Source: Allomuricauda sp. F6463D
GTDB lineage: Bacteria; Bacteroidota; Bacteroidia; Flavobacteriales; Flavobacteriaceae
DNA: 64,000 nt
Direction of reading: 5' to 3'
Assembly (NCBI RefSeq): GCF_023015965.1
Contig: NZ_JALKAN010000001.1
Span: forward strand, 1,386,160-1,450,159
Numbering within the stretch: position 1 is the first letter of the stretch; each line of letters opens with the position of its first letter. The notes beneath the pieces were generated by a model, which was not told the origin of the DNA, made no database searches, and saw only the letters and a list, made by a program, of their open reading frames with translations. A program made the position numbers and the translations under genes. Of this stretch, positions 1 through 8,736 are shown piece by piece.

Positions 1-2
1 CT

Positions 3-737
3 TTTGATTTTGCCGTTATTTCAGATGATTCCTTTATCGGCGCCTACTTTGAGAAAGGCAAAGTCCTGGAAAAATTGGGCCGGTACAACGAAGCCATTGA
101 GAACTATGAATCCACCATTGCCATTGAGGACCCAACTTCATATGCCTTTCTTCGTTTAGGCAAATGCCACGAAAAATTGGGAAACTACGATTTAGCCAAA
201 CATTATTATTACCATACCGTTCACGAAGACCCTTTATTGGATAAAGGTTGGTTGGCCATCACTGATTTCTATTTTAAACAAAAAAATCATGAGAAGGCTT
301 TATACTACATTAATAAAGCCATAAATATTGACGGAGAAAACCCAAAATATTGGAAAAAAGCAGGTAGGATCTATTTTGCCATGAACAATATGGACGAGGC
401 CGACTTTGCCTATAAACAAACCGTTGAATTGGGCAACTATGAATTGGAAACATGGAGCAACTGGGCAGAAGTACTCAACAAAATCGGCGATTATAATTCC
501 GCAATCGAAGTTTTATCACAAGGATTGGAATTTTATCCAGACCACGTAGACCTAACTTATAAATTAGCAGGTATTTATTTAAAAAATGATGATTTAGACC
601 AAGCAAAAACGATTTTATCCAAGGCCATGAAATTGGATATTGGTAAATTGCAGCAATTTGAAAAAGAGTTCCCGGAATTCATCGAAGTTGATTGGGTCAA
701 AATGCTGGTTTCACAAATTAGGAAAACTGCAAAGTAA
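3..737 (+). CDS. Tetratricopeptide repeat protein (5' end outside window)
   Basis: The frame is open from the first bases of the window with no stop, so the true start lies upstream and only the C-terminal 244 residues are seen. At least six TPR-like helix pairs can be read, for example YNEAIENYESTIAIEDP, HEKALYYINKAINIDGENP and YNSAIEVLSQGLEFYPDH, with the usual A/G-x-x-Y/F-x-x-A spacing. TPR arrays are protein-binding scaffolds; no catalytic domain is visible. It runs in the same direction as the DUF368 pair, 21 nt downstream, so it is probably in the same transcript. The binding partner cannot be read from the sequence. Confidence 0.85.
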   Translation, partial: FDFAVISDDSFIGAYFEKGKVLEKLGRYNEAIENYESTIAIEDPTSYAFLRLGKCHEKLGNYDLAKHYYYHTVHEDPLLDKGWLAITDFYFKQKNHEKALYYINKAINIDGENPKYWKKAGRIYFAMNNMDEADFAYKQTVELGNYELETWSNWAEVLNKIGDYNSAIEVLSQGLEFYPDHVDLTYKLAGIYLKNDDLDQAKTILSKAMKLDIGKLQQFEKEFPEFIEVDWVKMLVSQIRKTAK

Positions 738-758
738 CCCCACCTTATTTCCAAATTC

Positions 759-1676
759 ATGCAAGCACGTCGTATAGTTGACTACATTTTTGTTACGCTA
801 AAAGGAATGGCCATGGGAGCCGCAGATGTAGTCCCCGGAGTATCGGGAGGAACTATTGCCTTTATATCTGGTATTTATGAAGAGCTCATAACTTCTATAA
901 ACAATATCGATTTTTCCCTAATTTCGATTTTACGACAAGACGGCATTAAAGCTGTTTGGAAAAAAGTAAATGGCAATTTTTTATTGGCTCTTTTTTTAGG
1001 AATATTTATCAGTGTACTTTCCTTGGCAAAATTCTTGAGCTGGTTATTGGAAAACGAGCCTATTTTACTCTGGTCATTTTTCTTTGGACTTGTGGTTGCT
1101 TCCATCTTTTTAGTAGGGAAAGAAATTTCCAAATGGACAATTGGTACAATCGTCGTACTGATTTTTGGTGCTGCTCTGGCATTCTTCATCACGGAACTGC
1201 CAGCAAGTGAAAATGTGGACAGTCTGCCCTATTTATTTTTATCCGGTGCATTGGCAATATGCGCTATGATACTTCCCGGTATTTCCGGTGCTTTTATATT
1301 GGTTCTTTTAGGGTCTTACAAAACCATTTTGGATGCCGTTCACGAAAGAGATATCAAAATTATACTTACGGTGGGTGTAGGCGCAATTTTTGGTCTACTG
1401 AGCTTTGCCCGATTGCTGAAATGGATGTTCAACAATTACAAAAACATAACTTTAGCACTTTTAACGGGGTTTATCCTGGGCTCCCTGAACAAAATTTGGC
1501 CATGGAAAAAGGTGCTGGAAAGCAAAACATTTGGAGAAAAGGTTATTGTGGTCGATGAAATGAACATACTACCACACGCTTTTGAGGGAGATAACAAATT
1601 AATGCTTGCCATTTTATTAGCCGTCCTAGGTTTTTCACTTATTTTTATACTGGAAAAATTAGCCTCCAAAAAATAA
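759..1676 (+). CDS. DUF368 membrane protein, PopT-like undecaprenyl-phosphate translocase (copy 1)
   Basis: A 305-residue polytopic inner-membrane protein with the DUF368 internal duplication: VPGVSGGTIAF near residue 25 and LPGISGAFILVLLGSY near residue 175. DUF368 proteins (PopT) have been shown in other bacteria to return undecaprenyl phosphate across the membrane for reuse in peptidoglycan and O-antigen synthesis; that role is inferred here. The ATG follows the TPR gene by 21 nt, and a second DUF368 gene begins 19 nt after the stop, so the two are a tandem duplication in one operon ahead of aroE. Confidence 0.85.
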   Translation: MQARRIVDYIFVTLKGMAMGAADVVPGVSGGTIAFISGIYEELITSINNIDFSLISILRQDGIKAVWKKVNGNFLLALFLGIFISVLSLAKFLSWLLENEPILLWSFFFGLVVASIFLVGKEISKWTIGTIVVLIFGAALAFFITELPASENVDSLPYLFLSGALAICAMILPGISGAFILVLLGSYKTILDAVHERDIKIILTVGVGAIFGLLSFARLLKWMFNNYKNITLALLTGFILGSLNKIWPWKKVLESKTFGEKVIVVDEMNILPHAFEGDNKLMLAILLAVLGFSLIFILEKLASKK

Positions 1677-1695
1677 GGGAAACCCACTTAGGTAT

Positions 1696-2733
1696 ATGCA
1701 TCAACCTAGAACATATCTGGATAATTTCTTTTTGGTCGTAAAAGGCCTTTGTATGGGAGCCGCAAACAAGGTCCCCGGTGTTTCGGGTGGCATTGTTGCC
1801 TTTGTGGCCGGTTTTTATGAAGAATTTATCTATTCCCTACAAAAACTTAATTCCAAAGCCCTCAAATTATTCTTTAACGGAAGGTTTAAAAGTTTTTTCC
1901 AGTATATCAACGCTAAATTTCTGGGCCTATTGATTTTTGGAATGTTGGTAAGCTATTTCAGTGTTTCCAGAATTTTAGACTATTTCCTAGAGCATAACGA
2001 AGTTTTTGTTTGGGCCACTTTTTTCGGAATGGTCATTGGCTCCATTTATCATATAGGAAAAGATTTTACACCTTGGAACAAACATACCATTGTTGCAGGA
2101 ACCATCGGATTGATTATCGGTTTATCCATAAGTTTTTTAAATCCAGCCAAAGAAAATGACAACTTATTTTTTATCTTTTTTTGTGGAATAATAAGCGTTT
2201 CTGGCATGACGCTCCCTGGTTTATCCGGTTCCTTTATTTTGATACTTTTAGGCAATTATGTACTGCTTTTGGTAGACTCGGTAAATGCGCTCTATGATAC
2301 TTTTTCCGAAATTTTTTCAGGTGATTTTAGCTTCACGGAGGATGCAGAACGTATTCGCATCTTAAAAATATTAGGTGTTTTCACCTTAGGTTCTGCCGCT
2401 GGCCTCGTCTCCTTCTCCCATTTGCTCAGTTATGTGTTAAAACACTTTAAAACTACAACAACAGCCGTATTGCTAGGGTTTATTACGGGCAGCTTGGGTG
2501 TACTTTGGCCATGGAAAAGAACTGTGTTTAAATTGGATGAGTCAGGTAATCCATTATTGGATTCCAACGGGGACAAAATCATCCTAAACTACACTAGGCA
2601 TTTTCCAGATATGGCAGAGGCAGAAACATGGTGGGCCATGCTTTTTATTTTAATAGGAATACTCATATTATTGATTTTGGATTGGTATGGTAAAAACAGG
2701 AAAAGAAATGAACAGGTTCGGGCTACTAGGTAA
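1696..2733 (+). CDS. DUF368 membrane protein, PopT-like (copy 2)
   Basis: A 345-residue paralogue of the preceding gene with the same two signatures (VPGVSGGIVAF near residue 28, LPGLSGSFILILLGNY near residue 175). It is longer than copy 1 because of insertions around residues 195-215 and 275-300; the latter carries an acidic DESGNPLLDSNGDK segment next to the conserved GSLGVLWPWK turn. About eight to ten membrane helices can be read. Its last codons overlap the start of aroE. The insertions suggest that the two copies are not interchangeable. Confidence 0.85.
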   Translation: MHQPRTYLDNFFLVVKGLCMGAANKVPGVSGGIVAFVAGFYEEFIYSLQKLNSKALKLFFNGRFKSFFQYINAKFLGLLIFGMLVSYFSVSRILDYFLEHNEVFVWATFFGMVIGSIYHIGKDFTPWNKHTIVAGTIGLIIGLSISFLNPAKENDNLFFIFFCGIISVSGMTLPGLSGSFILILLGNYVLLLVDSVNALYDTFSEIFSGDFSFTEDAERIRILKILGVFTLGSAAGLVSFSHLLSYVLKHFKTTTTAVLLGFITGSLGVLWPWKRTVFKLDESGNPLLDSNGDKIILNYTRHFPDMAEAETWWAMLFILIGILILLILDWYGKNRKRNEQVRATR

Positions 2734-3439
2734 AAACATCTCTTACTCCTTTTCACAGGGGTATTTCACACAAAAATTTGAAGATCTCGGACTTACAGAC
2801 TATAGCTACGAAAATTTTGACATTCAACATATAACAGAATTCAAGAGCGTGCTGGCCCAAAAACACTTACAAGGCCTCAATGTTACCATTCCCTACAAAC
2901 AAGAGGTCATCCCTTTTCTAGATGAATTAGATCCAATAGCGGATAAAATTGGCGCAGTAAACACCATTAAGTTCATGGAACATGGTCTAAAAGGTTTTAA
3001 CACCGATGCCTATGGTTTTCAAAAATCTTTGGAACGCTTCTTAAAACCGCATCATAAAAATGCACTGATCCTGGGAACAGGTGGCGCTTCCAAAGCCATT
3101 CGTTTTGTTTTGGATGAGTTGGGAATTGCAAATACCTATGTTTCACGTAGGAAACAAAATGGACAATATACGTATCAAGACATCGACAAAAGTGTTATCG
3201 AAAAAAACACCTTGATCATTAACTGTACTCCTTTGGGAACATTCCCCAATATCCAAGATAAACCAGAACTTCCCTATCAATATATTGGATCAAAACATTT
3301 ATTATACGATCTCACCTATAATCCAGAAAAAACTGCATTCTTGGCCGCTGGGGAAGCCAATGGAGCCATTATTTGCAATGGAGCGCAGATGTTGGTACAC
3401 CAAGCAGAGAAAGCCTGGGGAATTTGGAATAAATCCTAA
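2708..3439 (+). CDS. aroE: Shikimate dehydrogenase
   Basis: Reduces 3-dehydroshikimate to shikimate with NADPH in aromatic amino acid synthesis (cytosolic). The 243-residue product shows the substrate-binding S-x-S region (GKNISYSFSQGYF), the catalytic lysine in NVTIPYKQEV, the aspartate in NTDAYGF, the nucleotide-binding LGTGGASKAI and the C-terminal GAQMLVHQAEKAW helix. I place the start at the ATG at 2708, in front of NRFGLLGK, where the family begins and where a purine-rich AGGAAAAG lies just upstream; an in-frame start 21 nt earlier would add an unconserved tail. The gene overlaps the second DUF368 gene by 26 nt. Confidence 0.95.
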   Translation: MNRFGLLGKNISYSFSQGYFTQKFEDLGLTDYSYENFDIQHITEFKSVLAQKHLQGLNVTIPYKQEVIPFLDELDPIADKIGAVNTIKFMEHGLKGFNTDAYGFQKSLERFLKPHHKNALILGTGGASKAIRFVLDELGIANTYVSRRKQNGQYTYQDIDKSVIEKNTLIINCTPLGTFPNIQDKPELPYQYIGSKHLLYDLTYNPEKTAFLAAGEANGAIICNGAQMLVHQAEKAWGIWNKS

Positions 3440-3508
3440 GAAAACGGCAATTGACATAGCTGTTTTGCCAATCGGTACAAGTATTATCATCATCAAAAGA
3501 AGAATCAA

Positions 3509-3516
3509 TACTTTTG
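3509..3516 (+). promoter_or_regulatory. Candidate Bacteroidetes -7 element (TACTTTTG)
   Basis: TACTTTTG followed by C matches the Bacteroidetes -7 consensus TAnnTTTG and lies 64 nt ahead of the ATG of the DUF349 gene. I see no clear TTG at the -33 position, so this is a partial match. Confidence 0.35.
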
Positions 3517-3580
3517 CTATTAGACAATTAAGTTGTTAAATTGGCTTAATTTACATCAATCAATAGTAAACAAGCTACTA

Positions 3581-5641
3581 ATGCAGGAAAACGATGGTAA
3601 ACTTCAGCAAGCTGAAGGTGGAATAGAAGAAACGTCAGAAAACACGCAAGGACATTTGGAAGAAAGTAATAAAGCAGAACCAAAACCGTCCGAATCGGCA
3701 ACGTCTGAAAACGAGGAAGAAAAAGTTCCTGATAAGGATACTGCTCCTAAAGTTGAAAGCGACAAAGAAAGTAGCGAAAAGAATGAGTCCAATGAACATT
3801 TGGACGAAATAGACGAATCCAATGCAGAGGATGCCGAAGACAGCGAAAACGAAAAGCGGCATACTATCCCAGTGTTGGACTACCATTCCATGTCCATGGA
3901 AAACCTCGTTGGAGAATTACAACGTTTGGTCAAGAATGAAAAAGTGCAAGCGATAAGCAAACACGTGAGTGCCATAAAGTACGAGTTTGACCAAAAGTTT
4001 CAAGAATTTCTAGATGAGAAAAAGGAAGAGTTTGTATCCAAAGGAGGAAACGAAATAGATTTTAGATACAATTCGGTGGCCAAAAGGCAATTTAATGAAG
4101 TGTATGCGGACTTTCGTGAAAAACGAGACCAGTACTATAAAAAACTTGACCAGTCCTTAAAAGACAACCTAAAAAAAAGGTTGGATATTATAGAAGAATT
4201 GAAAGGACTGATTGACATTGAGGAGGATATAAATACCACCTATAACAATTTTAAAGACCTTCAGAACCGCTGGAGAAATGCTGGACCCATTCCACGCACG
4301 AATTATAGCGATGTTTGGCGCACCTATCACCACCACATGGAAATCTTTTATGATTTTCTACATCTGAACCGTGAATTGCGCGATTTAGATTTTAAACATA
4401 ACCTTGAGGAAAAACAGAAACTGGTAGAGCGAGCACAAGCTTTGGTTGAAGAACCCGATTTAGGCAAAGCCTTTAGAGAGCTTCAAACACTCCACAAGAT
4501 TTGGAAAGAGGATATTGGCCCAGTGGCCAAAGAACATCGAGAAGAAATCTGGGAAAAGTTCAGTAATGCCACAAAGGCAATGCATCAACGTAGGCAAGAA
4601 CATTTTCAGGAACAGGAAAAGGTCTATGAGGAGAACCTGGAGAAAAAGCAAGAAATTATTGCTTCTTTAGAAAAAATTTCAGAGAATGTGGCGGACAACC
4701 ATCGAGGCATTCAGCAACAAATAAAAGAAGTCGAAGCACTAAGAGATTTGTTTTTCAAGGCTGGAAAGGTGCCACAGAAAGTAAATGAGAAAACTTGGAA
4801 CAATTTCAAAGAAACCGTTCGCAAGTTCAACAGGTCTAAAAATGCTTTTTATAAAAATCAGAAAAAAGAACAACAAACAAACCTGGAAAAAAAGAAGGAA
4901 CTATTGGCTTTGGCCATTTCCTTAAAGGATAGCGATGAATGGTCTGAGGTTACCCCACAAATGAAGCGTATACAAAAGGACTGGAAAAAAATTGGCCATG
5001 TTCCCAGAAAATTTTCCGATAAAATTTGGAAAGAATTCAAAAATGCTTGCAACCATTACTTTGATCGTTTACACGCAGAAAAAAATGATGCGCATAATGA
5101 AGAATTTGAAAATTTTAAAAAGAAAAATGAATGTTTGGACCGCCTTAAAAAGTTTCAATTAAGTGGCGATAAAAAGAAAGATCTTGAAGATCTTAAACAA
5201 TTTTTGGCCGAATGGAAAGAATATGGGCGCATCCCTTACAACAAGAAACATATCAATAGCAAGTTCAATAAAATTGTGGATGCCCTTTTTAAAAAGCTGG
5301 GGATTGGCAAACAAGAGTCCGAACTACTCAAATATGGAAACAAGGTTCAGGAACTTGCCAAAACCGAGGACAATTATGCCATTGGCAACGAACGCGTTTT
5401 TGTAAGACGCAAGATTGACGAGGTAAAATCAGAAATTCGCCAATTGGAAAACAACCTTCAGTTTTTCTCCAATGATTCCGAAGACAATCCTTTGGTCAAA
5501 GAGGTTATCCAAAAACTGGATAAACAAAAAGAAGCGCTTCTCACTTGGAAAGAAAAAATGAAGAGGCTTAACATTTTAGAGCGTAAAATCAATAAAGAAA
5601 CCGAAGAAGAAGAAGAAGAAAACGTCAATGAAGAGGAGTAA
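3581..5641 (+). CDS. DUF349 repeat protein
   Basis: A 686-residue cytoplasmic protein. The first ~95 residues are very rich in E, D and S and look disordered. The rest is helical and carries about five DUF349 units, each ending in a W-x(5)-G-x-(I/V)-P pattern (RWRNAGPIP, IWKEDIGPV, FFKAGKVP, DWKKIGHVP, EWKEYGRIP). The C-terminus is an acidic run of glutamates. The function of this flavobacterial family is not established. The start is the ATG at 3581; an upstream TTG at 3533 would add 16 unconserved residues. The stop lies inside a perfect palindrome shared with the convergent CBS gene. Confidence 0.85.
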   Translation: MQENDGKLQQAEGGIEETSENTQGHLEESNKAEPKPSESATSENEEEKVPDKDTAPKVESDKESSEKNESNEHLDEIDESNAEDAEDSENEKRHTIPVLDYHSMSMENLVGELQRLVKNEKVQAISKHVSAIKYEFDQKFQEFLDEKKEEFVSKGGNEIDFRYNSVAKRQFNEVYADFREKRDQYYKKLDQSLKDNLKKRLDIIEELKGLIDIEEDINTTYNNFKDLQNRWRNAGPIPRTNYSDVWRTYHHHMEIFYDFLHLNRELRDLDFKHNLEEKQKLVERAQALVEEPDLGKAFRELQTLHKIWKEDIGPVAKEHREEIWEKFSNATKAMHQRRQEHFQEQEKVYEENLEKKQEIIASLEKISENVADNHRGIQQQIKEVEALRDLFFKAGKVPQKVNEKTWNNFKETVRKFNRSKNAFYKNQKKEQQTNLEKKKELLALAISLKDSDEWSEVTPQMKRIQKDWKKIGHVPRKFSDKIWKEFKNACNHYFDRLHAEKNDAHNEEFENFKKKNECLDRLKKFQLSGDKKKDLEDLKQFLAEWKEYGRIPYNKKHINSKFNKIVDALFKKLGIGKQESELLKYGNKVQELAKTEDNYAIGNERVFVRRKIDEVKSEIRQLENNLQFFSNDSEDNPLVKEVIQKLDKQKEALLTWKEKMKRLNILERKINKETEEEEEENVNEEE

Positions 5642-5657
5642 GTCAACTGACTTACTC
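5636..5657. repeat. 22-nt perfect inverted repeat spanning the DUF349 stop codon
   Basis: GAGTAAGTCA and TGACTTACTC are perfect 10-nt complements separated by AC, and the left arm contains the TAA stop of the DUF349 gene. It sits between two convergent genes. There is no T-run on either side, so it is not a classical intrinsic terminator, but it could end or protect both transcripts. Confidence 0.5.
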
Positions 5658-5675
5658 ACTCTTAATCAACACGAG

Positions 5676-6128
5676 TTAACTATTATCTATATTTTTTAAA
5701 AAGTATTGTATAAGATCCGTTGTAGTAACGATTCCTTTTAGCTTTCCATCATCCACTATCGGTAAGGCATGAAACTCCTTTTTAGATAAGATTTCCGCTA
5801 CTTCCCTGATAGTCGTATCAGAAGTTACACTCACAACATCATGCACCATAACTTGTGGAATAGTAAACATGTTGTAAACGATGGTGTCCACAGATTGCTC
5901 ATTATCATCTATAGCATCGGCAAAACTGATTCGCATTAAATCTGTGTGGCTCAACATACCTTTAATAGTATTGTTCTCCACTACAGGAATATGTCGTATA
6001 TGATGCTTTTTAAAAAGTCCTTCAGCAGTCACCAAATCATCCTTGACACTCAATGTCACCAAGTTTTTGGTCATTATTTTCGAAACAGGTATACCAATTT
6101 TCATAGTTTCCAGTAGTTTAAGATTCAT
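5676..6128 (-). CDS. CBS-pair domain protein
   Basis: A 150-residue stand-alone Bateman module: two CBS motifs, residues ~10-70 (VSKIMTKNLVTLSVKDDL to KGMLSHTDLMRI) and ~85-145 (PQVMVHDVVSVTSDTTI to KGIVTTTDLIQYFL). CBS pairs bind adenosine nucleotides and regulate partner proteins; no effector domain is fused here. The ATG at 6128 is used; a second ATG at 6104 would also be compatible. It lies 54 nt downstream of rny on the same strand. Confidence 0.9.
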   Translation of the reverse strand: MNLKLLETMKIGIPVSKIMTKNLVTLSVKDDLVTAEGLFKKHHIRHIPVVENNTIKGMLSHTDLMRISFADAIDDNEQSVDTIVYNMFTIPQVMVHDVVSVTSDTTIREVAEILSKKEFHALPIVDDGKLKGIVTTTDLIQYFLKNIDNS

Positions 6129-6182
6129 TAAATAAAATTAATGTTATAATAACTGGAAAAGTATGATAATTGTCAGCTCTTG

Positions 6183-7754
6183 CTATTTGGCCACATTCAC
6201 AGAGCGTGTTTCCCGAATTACGGTAACCTTTACCTGGCCGGGATAAGTCATATCAGTTTGTACTTTTTGTGATATTTCAAAGGACAGCTCAGCAGCTTTG
6301 TCGTCATTGACTCTTTCGCTTTCAACAATCACACGTAGCTCTCTACCAGCTTGGATGGCATAAGCCTTCTGCACCCCATTGAAACCAAAGGCTATATCTT
6401 CCAAATCCTTTAAACGCTGAATATAGGAATCCAATACTTGTCTCCTAGCTCCTGGGCGTGCACCACTTATGGCGTCACACACCTGTACTATAGGAGAAAT
6501 CAGGGTGGTCATTTCAATTTCATCATGGTGGGCTCCGATTGCATTGCACACTTCATCTTTCTCACCATATTTCTGTGCCCATTGCATTCCTAAAATGGCG
6601 TGTGGTGTCTCTACTTCAACTTCGGCCATGGGAACTTTACCAATGTCATGTAGCAATCCGGCTCTTTTGGCAAGTTTTGGATTTAATCCCAATTCCGCGG
6701 CCATTACACCACAGAGTTTCGCAACCTCTCTTGAGTGTTGTAATAAGTTTTGTCCGTATGATGAACGATACTTCATTCGTCCTACAGCTTTTATCAATTC
6801 TGGATGCAATCCATGGATACCCAAATCAATTACGGTTCGCTTACCAATCTCTGCGATTTCTTCGTTGATTTGCTTTTCCGTCTTCTTCACCACCTCTTCA
6901 ATACGTGCTGGATGTATTCTTCCATCGGTGACCAACCTATGCAATGATAAACGGGCAACTTCCCTTCTTACTGAATCAAAACAAGATAGGATAATAGCCT
7001 CAGGAGTATCGTCTACAATAATTTCAACACCTGTAGCAGATTCCAAGGCACGAATGTTTCTTCCTTCACGACCGATAATACGGCCTTTTACATCATCGGA
7101 CTCCAAATTGAAAACGGAAACACAATTTTCTACAGCTTCCTCCGTCCCAATTCGTTGTATAGTGTTCACCACAATTTTACGGGCTTCCTGCTGTGCGGTT
7201 AGCTTTGCCTCTTCCAACGTACTTTGAAGATAAGTCATGGCATCACTTTTCGCAGTTTCTTTCAAAGATTCCAATAATTGACTTTTAGCATCTTCTGCGG
7301 AAAGTCCAGATATTACTTCCAGTTGTTGAACTTGACTCTTATGCAGCTTCTCTACTTCGGATTGTTTTTTCTCGAGTATTTCACTTTTAAAGGTAACCTC
7401 TTTTATTTTTTCCTGTAGTTGTTCGTTAAGTTTTTTGTTTTTGGCAAGCTCACTACTTACTTGAGATTCTTTGTCCCTGGTTCTCTTTTCAGCTTCCCCA
7501 ATCTTTTTATCTTTATTGATAATTACCTTCTCATGCTCAGCTTTCAGCTCCAAAAACTTTTCCTTGGCTTGGAAAATCTTATCTTTCTTTATACTTTCTC
7601 CTTCTTTCTTCGCTTCTTTAATGATGTCTGCCGATTCCTTCTTTGCATTTGCAATGGTTTTGGATGCTTTGCCTTTCTCCATCATCTTTGCAATTGCGAA
7701 ACCTATTGCCAGCCCCACAACCGCTGCCACTACAATTAATATGATATTATCCAT
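6183..7754 (-). CDS. rny: Ribonuclease Y
   Basis: Membrane-anchored endoribonuclease that starts mRNA decay. The 523 residues run in family order: an N-terminal membrane segment (~3-25), a long charged coiled coil (~30-200), a KH domain with the [15 protein letters not shown] loop (~230), and an HD domain with LLHDIGKVP (~368) for metal-dependent hydrolysis. It is the distal gene of a minus-strand block after the ZapB-like gene, zapA and the 6S RNA. Its product could process the adjacent RNA, but that is speculation. Confidence 0.97.
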   Translation of the reverse strand: MDNIILIVVAAVVGLAIGFAIAKMMEKGKASKTIANAKKESADIIKEAKKEGESIKKDKIFQAKEKFLELKAEHEKVIINKDKKIGEAEKRTRDKESQVSSELAKNKKLNEQLQEKIKEVTFKSEILEKKQSEVEKLHKSQVQQLEVISGLSAEDAKSQLLESLKETAKSDAMTYLQSTLEEAKLTAQQEARKIVVNTIQRIGTEEAVENCVSVFNLESDDVKGRIIGREGRNIRALESATGVEIIVDDTPEAIILSCFDSVRREVARLSLHRLVTDGRIHPARIEEVVKKTEKQINEEIAEIGKRTVIDLGIHGLHPELIKAVGRMKYRSSYGQNLLQHSREVAKLCGVMAAELGLNPKLAKRAGLLHDIGKVPMAEVEVETPHAILGMQWAQKYGEKDEVCNAIGAHHDEIEMTTLISPIVQVCDAISGARPGARRQVLDSYIQRLKDLEDIAFGFNGVQKAYAIQAGRELRVIVESERVNDDKAAELSFEISQKVQTDMTYPGQVKVTVIRETRSVNVAK

Positions 7755-7772
7755 GTTTGCTTGTGTTTAGTT

Positions 7773-7944
7773 AAAAAAAAAGCCCACATCGGCCGAAGTT
7801 TTGTACAAACTCCTAATTACAGGTTTAGGGCTAACAGACTGATCAAGGATCCCTATACAAGTAGGGCCTGCTTTTACAACCTAAACTCACCCTTTCTAAT
7901 TATAATAGTGTTGAGTTTGTCAAAAATTAATTACCAATGTGGGC
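7773..7944 (-). ncRNA. ssrS: 6S RNA (6S-Flavo type)
   Basis: The ~163-nt spacer between zapA and rny folds, on the minus strand, into the long rod expected of 6S RNA. The ends pair over 11 bp (GCCCACAUUGG with CCGAUGUGGGC, one G-U), then ACAAACUC pairs with GAGUUUGU. A large open central bubble follows, then GUUUAGG pairs with CCUAAAC, with a CCCUA/UAGGG hairpin inside. The 3' strand is followed by nine U residues. 6S RNA binds RNA polymerase by mimicking an open promoter. The zapA neighbourhood is shared with other bacteria, including E. coli (zapA-ssrS), which supports the call. The exact 5' end is not visible. Confidence 0.85.
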
Positions 7945-7970
7945 AGTAACAATATTTTATTTAAAAGAAC

Positions 7971-8264
7971 TTATTCCCCCAATTTAGAATGAACCAATTC
8001 GTCCAATGCTCTAAGGCGCTGCATAGTGACCTCCGCATTTTCCGAACGATCTATTCCTCCTTGCTCAATTTTAGAAGCAAACTGCAAGGCGCACATGGCC
8101 AATACATCTTGCTTATCCCGAACGGCATAATTTTGCTCAAATTTTTTTGCCAGATTTTCTATGTTCTTAGCCGCTTTGCGCAACCCTTCTTCTTGCTTTG
8201 GATCAATCGTTAAAGGATAAACCCTATCTGCAATGGAAAGCTTTATTTTGAGCTTCTCGTCCAT
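7971..8264 (-). CDS. zapA: Cell division protein ZapA
   Basis: A 97-residue FtsZ-ring stabiliser. It begins MDEKLKIKLSIADRVYPLTI, the usual ZapA beta-strand pair, followed by the long C-terminal helix used for dimer and tetramer formation. The ATG at 8264 is chosen because the 13 codons before it are unconserved. It starts 14 nt after the stop of the ZapB-like coiled-coil gene and ends 26 nt before the 6S RNA. Confidence 0.92.
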   Translation of the reverse strand: MDEKLKIKLSIADRVYPLTIDPKQEEGLRKAAKNIENLAKKFEQNYAVRDKQDVLAMCALQFASKIEQGGIDRSENAEVTMQRLRALDELVHSKLGE

Positions 8265-8278
8265 AATTTCGGTGCCAA

Positions 8279-8569
8279 TTAATCCGCTAATTTTGCTATA
8301 CAAACATCAAGTTCGCGAATCAATGTATTTATCTTGAGCTTAGCTTCTGTTTTACTTGTATTACTACCCAGCATCGTGTTCGCCATTTTCAGGGAGTCAT
8401 ATTTTTCCTCCCATTCATTTATAGCATTCTGTTTAAGTTCGTTTTCCTCTTTTAGAAGTTCGTATTCCTTTTTCAATTTGGCATTGACCTGGTGCAACAG
8501 CTCCATTTTGTGCAGCAGCTTGCTCACCTTGTTCTCTAAAGAATCCACAATCTCAACAAGTTCGCTCAT
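8279..8569 (-). CDS. Small coiled-coil protein, ZapB-like
   Basis: A 96-residue, almost wholly helical protein. Heptad-patterned residues ~5-60 (LVEIVDSLENKVSKLLHKM onward) predict a coiled coil, and the C-terminal third (TEAKLKINTLIRELDVCIAKL) is a second amphipathic helix. Its position directly ahead of zapA suggests a division-ring partner comparable to ZapB; this is inferred from size, fold and context, not from a recognised signature. The ATG at 8569 fits the family start. Confidence 0.7.
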   Translation of the reverse strand: MSELVEIVDSLENKVSKLLHKMELLHQVNAKLKKEYELLKEENELKQNAINEWEEKYDSLKMANTMLGSNTSKTEAKLKINTLIRELDVCIAKLAD

Positions 8570-8595
8570 ATATGCAAACAACAATACGTATTACA

Positions 8596-8626
8596 CAAAG
8601 TTAACCAACCTAATGCAACCTCGCAA
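8596..8626 (-). promoter_or_regulatory. Promoter of the zapB-like/zapA/6S/rny block
   Basis: On the minus strand TTG (8626-8624) is separated by 20 nt from TAACTTTG (8603-8596), an exact fit to the Bacteroidetes TTG-N(17-23)-TAnnTTTG promoter. The ATG of the first gene is 26 nt beyond the -7 element. Confidence 0.6.
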
Positions 8627-8736
8627 TACTTTTAAGATTTATTCTTAAAGCTTTGCTTGAAGACACTCGGCGGCCCCTTAAATCTTTTTCTCAAAGCAAA
8701 ACATTGGTTACTTTCGTAAGAAAATATTGGTTTTTT

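Noticed and set aside
6469..7227. Long antisense frame over rny
   Set aside because: Shadow of the real gene; the product is Ser/Thr/Cys-rich with no family features.
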